The position numbers were made by a program, and so were the translations under genes. From JAOTYV01 sp041557595 (GTDB lineage Bacteria; Pseudomonadota; Alphaproteobacteria; UBA8366), in contig JBFFGE010000086.1 in assembly GCA_041557595.1 (NCBI GenBank), positions 1-18,339 on the forward strand: DNA of 18,339 nucleotides, in the 5' to 3' direction. A model generated the notes under the pieces. The model had not been told where the DNA came from. It did not search any database and was given only the letters and a program-made list of their open reading frames with translations. Shown here in pieces: positions 1-6,114 of this stretch (position 1 is its first letter; each line of letters opens with the position of its first letter).

Positions 1-13
1 CAACGCCAGGATC

Positions 14-32
14 CGGAGCCGGGTAGGCTCCG
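14..32. repeat. Short perfect hairpin near the left edge
   Basis: Arms CGGAGCC (14-20) and GGCTCCG (26-32) pair perfectly over 7 bp around a 5-base loop. No T-run follows on either side, so it is not a textbook intrinsic terminator. It could be the 3' end structure of a gene lying just outside the window. Function is unknown. Confidence 0.35.
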
Positions 33-79
33 CCGCAGACCGCAAACCGCGTAAAAATCGCTCCATGGGCACCCCCGGA

Positions 80-108
80 TTGGCTGATTTTCAATCTTTT
101 TCAGCCAA
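80..108. repeat. Inverted repeat TTGGCTGA / TCAGCCAA in the mlaA leader
   Basis: Two perfect 8-bp arms (80-87 and 101-108) flank a 13-base T-rich loop. No poly-T tract follows in either direction, so a regulatory palindrome or a weak RNA hairpin is as likely as a terminator. It borders the AT-rich stretch at 111-157. Confidence 0.35.
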
Positions 109-330
109 ACACATATCAGTATATAAGGATATATTTATATTGTAAATTATTTCCTAACAGCTCTCCCTCCTCGGTATTAGGGGTGCCGACAGGATGATTA
201 CGCCTATCGGTGAGGGTCGCTGCCGGCGCGGCAAGCAGCAAAATTGCAACATCGCGTTAACAAGTTCGGTCAATCGTGAACGGAGACCTGCAATTCGTGA
301 ACGCCGTCATATAGTCTTTCGAAATTTAAT
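109..330. other. Non-coding leader with AT-rich patch upstream of mlaA
   Basis: No credible gene is seen in the first 480 bases. Positions 111-157 contain only about 8 G/C bases in 47, against a GC-rich background. Such a patch is compatible with a promoter or a nucleoid-protein binding site, but no clean -35/-10 pair stands out. A frame on the plus strand stays open from a GTG at 331, but it lacks a ribosome site and continues into mlaA, whose signal peptide starts at 484. Confidence 0.4.
271..303. promoter_or_regulatory. Direct repeat TCGTGAACG-type, possible operator
   Basis: CAATCGTGAACG (271-282) recurs as CAATTCGTGAACG (291-303). The shared CGTGAACG cores are 21 bp apart, about two helical turns, as expected for a protein contacting one face of the DNA. 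The repeat lies about 180 bp before the mlaA start. That it is an operator is inference; no regulator is identified. Confidence 0.3.
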
Positions 331-483
331 GTGTTAGGTCTGCTTGGTGGCCGAATCGTTTCGCTTCCGTCAAAATGGTCTGAAAGCTTTGATTTCAAAC
401 ATGATTTTGGCGGATACGCTGGCGGAAATGTCCGGTTCGATTCGCGGTTGGCATCGAGAACTGTTTTGGTAGACGTGGACAGA

Positions 484-1293
484 ATGGCATTTCGCAAGCG
501 ACTTAGGATTTTGAGCTGTATCGCGGCAATATTGCTTATTGCCGGATGCGCCAGCACAAACACGGATGAACCCGCGACGGCTTCCGAAATCAGCGATCCG
601 ATCGAACCGGTCAATCGCGTGTTCTTCGACTTCAACATCTTCATGGATCGGTACCTGCTGCGGCCGGTGACCCGGCTCTATGTCAACGCCGTGCCGGAAT
701 TCCTGCGCTTGGGTTTCCATAACATTCTCAACACGCTCCAACTGCCCGTGGTCGCGGCCAACGACTTGCTGCAGGGCGAAGTTGAACGGTTCGGACAAAC
801 CATGGCCCGGTTTACCGCCAATATTTCGGTCGGCCTCGGCGTCATGGACGTCGCCGGCGAACTGGCACCGGGTCACGACGAGGATCTGGGTCAAACGCTC
901 GCCGTTTGGGGCGTCCCCAGCGGACCCTATCTGGTTTTGCCGTTTCTGGGACCGTCGAACGTCCGCGACGCCATTGCGACAGGCGCCGAGACCTATGGCG
1001 ATCCGGGAAGCTGGATCGTGAGGACATATTTCAACGACACGATCCTCTATTCGTTCTCCGGCAGCAGAACCGCGCTGAATATCCTCGACAAACGCGCGCA
1101 GGTATTGGGCCAGATCGAGGAACTGGAGAAAACGTCGCTGGATTTCTACGCGACCATCCGCAGCCTCTACACACAAAAGCGGCGGGACGACATCCGGAAC
1201 GGTGCGGAATCCGATCCCCTGCCGATCCCGGAAATTACCTTCGAGCCGGATGAGAAGCCCGCGCCGGCGCCGCAACAAACGAGCGGCCGCTAG
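484..1293 (+). CDS. mlaA: MlaA/VacJ family outer-membrane lipoprotein
   Basis: The product is 269 residues. MlaA proteins sit in the inner leaflet of the outer membrane and remove mislocalised phospholipids, passing them to the periplasmic MlaC and the MlaFEDB importer. The start at ATG 484 gives a proper lipoprotein signal: basic MAFRKRLR, a hydrophobic stretch, and lipobox I-A-G-C with the lipidated cysteine at residue 22. The frame is open upstream to a GTG at 331, which would bury the signal peptide, so 484 is preferred although its ribosome site is weak. Family hallmarks follow: DPIEPVNR (about 38-45), the RFTANISVG stretch, and the GHDEDLGQTLAVWGVPSGPYLVLPFLGPSNVRDA block. No other mla genes are in the window. 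The TAG stop lies inside the palindromic repeat at 1290-1396. Confidence 0.93.
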   Translation: MAFRKRLRILSCIAAILLIAGCASTNTDEPATASEISDPIEPVNRVFFDFNIFMDRYLLRPVTRLYVNAVPEFLRLGFHNILNTLQLPVVAANDLLQGEVERFGQTMARFTANISVGLGVMDVAGELAPGHDEDLGQTLAVWGVPSGPYLVLPFLGPSNVRDAIATGAETYGDPGSWIVRTYFNDTILYSFSGSRTALNILDKRAQVLGQIEELEKTSLDFYATIRSLYTQKRRDDIRNGAESDPLPIPEITFEPDEKPAPAPQQTSGR

Positions 1294-1396
1294 AGCAAAT
1301 CCCGAGCGAACCGAAACGGTTCGCGACGACGAATTTGCGCAAAGATAAACAGATAGACCATTTCGCGTGAGGCCACTTAAGCAGGAATTGCTCTAG
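1290..1396. repeat. RIME-like palindromic repeat, copy 1
   Basis: The ends are inverted: CTAGAGCAA (1290-1298) and TTGCTCTAG (1388-1396). Inside is a hairpin with 8-bp arms GCGAACCG and CGGTTCGC around AAA. Its first 36 bases are identical to the copy at 15867, and similarity continues through AGATAGACCATTTC. The layout (AGAGCA start, central hairpin, AAA...AGATAGA middle) recalls the RIME-type intergenic mosaic elements of alphaproteobacteria; that link is from memory. It lies between convergent mlaA and ettA and supplies the mlaA stop codon. The hairpins could protect or terminate both transcripts. Confidence 0.8.
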
Positions 1397-1415
1397 CCGC
1401 GCCGGAAAAGTCGAA

Positions 1416-3095
1416 TCACCGCCTGAGCGGCTTGTATTTGATCCGATGCGGCTGTTCCGCGATGGCGCCAAGCCGGCGTTTGCGGTCCGCTTCGTAGTCG
1501 TCATAGTTGCCTTCGAACCAAACCACCTGACTATCCCCTTCGAACGCGAGAATATGGGTCGCGATGCGATCGAGGAACCAGCGGTCATGGCTGGTCACCA
1601 AGGCGCATCCGGCAAACTCGAGCAGCGCCTCTTCGAGCGCCCGTAGGGTATCCACGTCGAGATCGTTGGTCGGCTCATCGAGGATGAGGACATTGGCGCC
1701 GGTGCGCAGCAGCTTGGCGAGATGGACACGGTTGCGTTCGCCGCCGGAAAGCTGCCCGACCTTCTTCTGCTGATCGGGGCCGCGGAAGTTGAAAGCGCCG
1801 ACATAGGCGCGGCTCGGCATCTTGCGCTTGCCGAGATCGATTTCCGCTTCGCCCTGGCTGATTTCCTCCCAGACGTTCTTGTCGGCCGCGAGGGTGTCGC
1901 GCGATTGGTCGACATAGCCGAGCTGGACCGTATCGCCGATACGCAAGGTGCCGGAATCCGGCGTTTCATCGCCGACGATCATGCGTAGCAACGTGGTCTT
2001 GCCCGCGCCGTTCGGCCCGATGATGCCGACGATACCGCCCGGCGGCAGCTTGAAACTGAGGTTTTCGAACAGCAATCGATCCCCATAGCCTTTCGCAAGG
2101 TCGGTCGCTTCGATCACGAGGTCGCCCAGCCGCTGTCCGGCCGGGATGATGATTTGCGCCGTATCCGGCGAGCGATCGGCACTGTCGGCAAGCAGCTTCT
2201 CATAGGCCGTAATACGCGCGCGCGATTTCGCCTGCCGCGCCCGCGGGCTTGCGCTGATCCATTCCCGTTCGCGCGCGATGGTCCGCATCCGCGCCGATTC
2301 CGCGCGTTGCTCATGCTCGAGACGCTTCTGCTTCTGCTCCAGCCAGGCGGAGTAGTTCCCTTCATAGGGGATGCCCTGGCCACGATCGATCTCCAGGATC
2401 CATCCGGTGACATTGTCCAGGAAGTAACGGTCATGGGTAACCATCACCACGGTGCCTTCGTATTCCCGCATGTGACGTTCCAGCCAGGCGACCGATTCGG
2501 CGTCCAGATGGTTGGTGGGTTCGTCCAGCAGCAGCAGGTCCGGCTTGCTCAGCAGCAAGCGGCACAGCGCCACCCGGCGGCGCTCGCCGCCCGATAGGGT
2601 CGTGACGTCGCGATCACCCGGCGGACAGCGTAGCGCGTCCATGGCGATTTCGACCGTCCGGCTCAAATCCCAGGCGCCCGCGGCATCGATCTTTTCCTGC
2701 AGCGCCGCCTGCTCCTCGATCAGCGCCGTCATCTCGTCCGGGTCGGTGACCTCGGCGAATTTCGCGCTGACCTCCTCGAACCGGTCGACCAGCGCCTTCT
2801 GCTCGCCGAGGCCCTCCAGGACATTTTCCTCGACCGTCTTGTCGGGATCGAGATTGGGCTCCTGTTCCAGCATGCCGACGGTCGCCCCGTCGGCGGCCCA
2901 CGCTTCGCCGTTAAATTCCTGGTCGATGCCGGCCATGATGCGCAGCAGCGTCGACTTACCGGCGCCATTCGGACCCAGAACGCCGATTTTCGCGCCCGGG
3001 AAAAATGCCAGCGTGACATCCTTCAGGACTTCCCGGTTGCCGGGATAGACCTTCGTCATATTCTTCATCACGTAGACATATTGGTACGAAGACAT
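1416..3095 (-). CDS. ettA: Energy-dependent translational throttle protein EttA (ABC-F ATPase)
   Basis: The 559-residue length matches the EttA family (about 555). EttA binds the ribosomal E site and gates entry into elongation according to the ATP/ADP ratio. Two ABC domains are complete. The first has Walker A GPNGAGKS (41-48), LSGGE (167-171), DEPTNHLD (191-198) and switch H221. The second has Walker A GPNGAGKT (360-367), LSGGE (449-453) and DEPTNDLD (473-480). The linker YEGNYSAWLEQKQKRLEHEQ followed by an Arg/Lys-rich helical stretch (about 244-300) is the P-site tRNA-interacting motif. The FFPGAKIGVLGPNGAGKSTLLRIMAG block is characteristic of EttA rather than Uup or YheS. GAGGA lies about 10 bases before the ATG. 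It starts 97 bp after the exonuclease gene and may have its own promoter. Cytoplasmic. Confidence 0.95.
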   Translation of the reverse strand: MSSYQYVYVMKNMTKVYPGNREVLKDVTLAFFPGAKIGVLGPNGAGKSTLLRIMAGIDQEFNGEAWAADGATVGMLEQEPNLDPDKTVEENVLEGLGEQKALVDRFEEVSAKFAEVTDPDEMTALIEEQAALQEKIDAAGAWDLSRTVEIAMDALRCPPGDRDVTTLSGGERRRVALCRLLLSKPDLLLLDEPTNHLDAESVAWLERHMREYEGTVVMVTHDRYFLDNVTGWILEIDRGQGIPYEGNYSAWLEQKQKRLEHEQRAESARMRTIAREREWISASPRARQAKSRARITAYEKLLADSADRSPDTAQIIIPAGQRLGDLVIEATDLAKGYGDRLLFENLSFKLPPGGIVGIIGPNGAGKTTLLRMIVGDETPDSGTLRIGDTVQLGYVDQSRDTLAADKNVWEEISQGEAEIDLGKRKMPSRAYVGAFNFRGPDQQKKVGQLSGGERNRVHLAKLLRTGANVLILDEPTNDLDVDTLRALEEALLEFAGCALVTSHDRWFLDRIATHILAFEGDSQVVWFEGNYDDYEADRKRRLGAIAEQPHRIKYKPLRR

Positions 3096-3192
3096 CGGCT
3101 ATCGTTCCTCGATCTTTCAGGAATTCAGAAAACGCCGGCGGCGCGGCATCGCCGACCAGGCGCGGGTTACATAGCCAATGTGGCGACCGCAA

Positions 3193-4569
3193 TCAATCGT
3201 CGCCTGCGATCCACCAGCCGGCTTCCCGCTGCAGCCTTACAATATCCTTGCGGCGGCGGCCAAAGCTCATTGCATCGCCCAGGGTCCGGATACCCTGATC
3301 CTCGAGCACGGGCAGCAGTCGCGCGAGGAGCTCCGCGGTCACCAGGCTGTCGCCGAGCGCCGTGTGACGCCCGCGCGCGACAACGCCGAACTCCGCGGCA
3401 AGCCCCTCCAGTTCGAGGCTGGGCAAGCGCGGCTGCAAGGCGCCGGCCAGCCGATAGGTGCAAAGATATGGCGGCGGGTCCCAGGCGATTCCGGCCTCGC
3501 GCGCGCTGCGCCGCAAATGGGCGATATCGAAGCCGATATTGTGTCCCACCAGAACGATGGCTTCCAAATGCGCCTCGATTTCCGGCCACAGCTCCGAGAA
3601 TGCCGGCGCCGCAGCCACCATTTCGTCGGTAATGCCGTGAATTGCCGACGATCGCGGCGGGATTGGCCGAGCCGGATTGACCAGATGATCGATCGTCCGG
3701 CCATGGTAGATCGTCCCGCCCGTCATTCGAACGCCGCCCACCGAGACGATGGCGTCCCGTTCCACGTCGAGCCCCGTGGTCTCCAGATCGAGAACGAACA
3801 TCGGCAGGTCGGCGAGCGGCGTCGACGGTGTAATGGCCACGGGCGGCGGCGGTTCCGCAAGCAGGCCCAAATCGTGCCGCACCGTGCGCGCGGCGGTCGG
3901 CAAACCCGCCCGGAACAAGAGGACGGCGCCCTGCCCCGATCCAATCCGCGCAAGCCGAACGGGCAGATCGCGACCGTCCACCGCGGCCAATTCCGTGTCG
4001 ACCGGAACACCGGCGCGGGCCGCCGCATCGAGCGCCGCTTCCAGGGCGGGTCGCGTTATGGCGTCGAACACGCTGGTTCCCGCTTCCAGCGCCGCTTCCC
4101 CCAGCAGATCCTGCGCCGCGGCATTCACCAGGCCTATTTGACCCGCGGCGTTAATGACGACGATGGCTTCGGGAATGGCGCCGATCACCGTCTCGAGCTG
4201 ACGCGCCGGCGCGCTTTGACGCGCGAGCCGCCCCCTCAAGAGCGCATCGATCGCGTCGAGAACATCTTGAACTTCCCGGGGCAGCGTCGCCGCCAGGCCG
4301 GTCGGCAGCGTCTCCACCCGGTCCGTTTGCATCATGACGACAAAGCCCCGCAGGCGGCCGAGGGCCGAAATGATCCGGTTGGTCCGCAGGGCGGTCCAAA
4401 GAAACACGGGAAGGCCGATCGCGAGCAGCGCGACGGCCAGGCCGACGTGCAATCCATCCGGCAGAATGGCATCAATTCCGGCGACTTCCCCGAGCAGCAC
4501 CAAACCGGCAAGCGCGCCCGCCGCCGCACCGAAGGCAAGGGAAATGCCAAACCGTGATCGTTGTCGCAT
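3193..4569 (-). CDS. Membrane-anchored PAS-DEDDh 3'-5' exonuclease (DnaQ-like)
   Basis: The product is 458 residues. Two hydrophobic helices (about 8-30 and 38-60) are followed by a HAMP/linker-like helical stretch and a PAS-like region (about 122-222; IPEAIVVINAAGQIGLVNAAAQDLLGE). The C-terminal half is a DnaQ-type exonuclease: ExoI DLETTG with D261 and E263, the IHGIT segment near 310, ExoII HNIGFD with D348, and ExoIII H402-x4-D407. All four acids and the histidine of the DEDDh set are present, so it should be active. The substrate is unknown; this is not the replicative epsilon subunit. The ATG at 4569 has GAGGG just upstream. It lies 58 bp after the CBS/DUF294 gene; from general knowledge this exonuclease, CBS-DUF294 and SSS transporter/kinase genes are often neighbours. 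The role of a sensing membrane nuclease in this operon is unexplained. Confidence 0.85.
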   Translation of the reverse strand: MRQRSRFGISLAFGAAAGALAGLVLLGEVAGIDAILPDGLHVGLAVALLAIGLPVFLWTALRTNRIISALGRLRGFVVMMQTDRVETLPTGLAATLPREVQDVLDAIDALLRGRLARQSAPARQLETVIGAIPEAIVVINAAGQIGLVNAAAQDLLGEAALEAGTSVFDAITRPALEAALDAAARAGVPVDTELAAVDGRDLPVRLARIGSGQGAVLLFRAGLPTAARTVRHDLGLLAEPPPPVAITPSTPLADLPMFVLDLETTGLDVERDAIVSVGGVRMTGGTIYHGRTIDHLVNPARPIPPRSSAIHGITDEMVAAAPAFSELWPEIEAHLEAIVLVGHNIGFDIAHLRRSAREAGIAWDPPPYLCTYRLAGALQPRLPSLELEGLAAEFGVVARGRHTALGDSLVTAELLARLLPVLEDQGIRTLGDAMSFGRRRKDIVRLQREAGWWIAGDD

Positions 4570-4627
4570 GCGCCCTCGCGGTTACGGCGTCGTTTTGTGA
4601 AATGTCCGGCGCGGCATCATCGGCGCC

Positions 4628-6085
4628 TCAAAACACGTCACCGGTGAAATCGCTCTTCAAACGCTCGCGCAACGCCTCGATCGCCCGAAAGGAATCGACC
4701 AGCACATCGCGCTCGCGTTCACGCAGGGTGTCCGGATGCACATAGTTGCTGGTCAACCTACCTGCCTTGAAATCGGCAATTTGCTGGCGCAACAGCAATC
4801 CCGTGATATGGCCGAAGGCCGCGGTCAAATGGTCGTGGACATCCGCGTCGATAACGCCGGCCGCGTGTAAATGCTGCAATCGCATCGTGGTCGACAGATC
4901 GGGGATGCCGGTGCGCAGCGCGAGCAGGCGGGTCGCCTGTACCAAGGGGAGCGTCCCGGTGTGTTTCAAATTGACCTTACCGAGATGCTCCGGGTCGGTT
5001 TTCTCGGTAACGAACCGGCCGAACCAGCCGAGCGCCACGCCATATTCTTCCCCGTCGAGATAGAGCGCCTTGAGAAAGGCGGGGCTGGTTTTCAAGGCAT
5101 CGGTGACATAGGCGCGCAAATCCGCGGCGAGATCGGGCGCACCATGACAGGCCCGAAAATCGAAGAAAATGTCCGCGAGCCGCAAGGCGACGGTGCTGCA
5201 CCGGCGCAACCAGCCGGACAGTTGCGCCCGCCATTGCGTTGCCGTCTTGCGCCACAGCGGATTGGTCGCCATGACATATCCCTTGCACAAGGGGAATCCG
5301 ACGGCGTCGAGATCGCGTGTGACCCGGTCCGCCAATTCGACAAACCACGGATCGATCTCGCTATGCGCCGCGTCCGGATAATCGTCGAGAATGAGGCCGT
5401 TGTCCTGGTCGGGGTACAGGAAACTCTCGCCGCGCCCGCCCGACCCCATGATGATGAAGGAGAACGCCACAGGCGCCGGGCCCCAGCTCTCCGCGGCCAT
5501 CTCCGCGCTGTGATTTTCCACGATGCGCCGATGGATATCCCGGTTGATGTGGGTCAACAGGCCCTGAATTTCAGGCACCGGAACGTTGTCGGCAAACAGC
5601 TCGTCGGCAAGATCTACCTGCGCCGATTTCACCTCGCGAATACCGTGCAGGGTCCCTTCCTGCGTCAATCGGTCGATCTGCCCAAGCAGGCGGTCGGACG
5701 CCGCAGCCAGCGCATCGTCCAAATGCAGCATGCCGACCGGCATTCCGGCGGAACCGACCACCGGGAAATGATGCCACCGAAACCGCCGCATGCGCGCGAT
5801 CGCGTGATACAGAAAATCGTCGGCCGACACGGTCATTACGGGTCGGGACATGACGTCGGCGACGGGAGTCTCGGCCGCTGCCCGAAATGCAAGGCGGCGC
5901 ACCACGTCGCGCTCGGTCAGGATTCCCGCTATGCGTCCGTCCGGCCCCGTCACCACCGCCGCCGTGGCTTGCGCCGCGACCATGCGGGCAACCACGTCGC
6001 CGCAGCTGTCGGCGCCCGTGACGACGATGGGCGCCGGCGCCATGTGCCCGCTTACGGTTTCGCGAAATACTGCCGTTCGCGGCAT
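4628..6085 (-). CDS. CBS-pair protein with DUF294 nucleotidyltransferase-like domain
   Basis: The product is 485 residues. Two CBS motifs come first (about 12-68 and 76-132). Next is a DUF294 putative nucleotidyltransferase domain with the signature GSGGRGES (215-222) and DQDNG (226-230), whose two aspartates would bind metal as in GlnD-like enzymes. A helical DUF294 C-terminal domain runs to the end. CBS pairs usually bind adenine nucleotides. Many relatives also carry an N-terminal cyclic-nucleotide-binding domain, which is absent here. The start at 6085 is fixed by a perfect AGGAGG five bases upstream; the 34 extra codons available upstream would overlap the kinase gene. It follows the kinase by 29 bp. 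Soluble and probably regulatory; the target of any nucleotidyl transfer is unknown. Confidence 0.88.
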   Translation of the reverse strand: MPRTAVFRETVSGHMAPAPIVVTGADSCGDVVARMVAAQATAAVVTGPDGRIAGILTERDVVRRLAFRAAAETPVADVMSRPVMTVSADDFLYHAIARMRRFRWHHFPVVGSAGMPVGMLHLDDALAAASDRLLGQIDRLTQEGTLHGIREVKSAQVDLADELFADNVPVPEIQGLLTHINRDIHRRIVENHSAEMAAESWGPAPVAFSFIIMGSGGRGESFLYPDQDNGLILDDYPDAAHSEIDPWFVELADRVTRDLDAVGFPLCKGYVMATNPLWRKTATQWRAQLSGWLRRCSTVALRLADIFFDFRACHGAPDLAADLRAYVTDALKTSPAFLKALYLDGEEYGVALGWFGRFVTEKTDPEHLGKVNLKHTGTLPLVQATRLLALRTGIPDLSTTMRLQHLHAAGVIDADVHDHLTAAFGHITGLLLRQQIADFKAGRLTSNYVHPDTLRERERDVLVDSFRAIEALRERLKSDFTGDVF

Positions 6086-6090
6086 TAGCG

Positions 6091-6096
6091 CCTCCT
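6091..6096 (-). promoter_or_regulatory. Ribosome-binding site fixing the CBS/DUF294 start
   Basis: A perfect AGGAGG on the minus strand, five bases before the ATG at 6085, decides in favour of this start over the in-frame upstream start near 6187. Confidence 0.8.
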
Positions 6097-6114
6097 TGCC
6101 GCGGCACGCACGGG

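Noticed and set aside
1..60. Partial tRNA or riboswitch at the left edge
   Set aside because: Only a single 7-bp hairpin is present; no cloverleaf, anticodon arm or conserved aptamer core can be traced.
331..483. Upstream extension of mlaA from the GTG at 331
   Set aside because: It would place 51 residues before a clear lipoprotein signal peptide and has no Shine-Dalgarno sequence.
370..1278. A 302-codon open frame on the minus strand opposite mlaA
   Set aside because: No family features and no ribosome site; the plus strand has the lipobox and MlaA blocks.
1290..1396. Insertion sequence or MITE with target duplication
   Set aside because: It has inverted ends, but no clear flanking duplication, and copy 2 lacks the same end pairing. 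A RIME-like intergenic element fits better.
3178..4557. A 459-codon open frame on the plus strand opposite the exonuclease
   Set aside because: Arg/Gln/Gly-rich antisense shadow; the minus strand carries the complete DEDDh motif set.
4871..6088. A 405-codon open frame on the plus strand opposite the CBS/DUF294 gene
   Set aside because: Antisense shadow with no ribosome site or domain; the coding strand is certain from the CBS and nucleotidyltransferase motifs.
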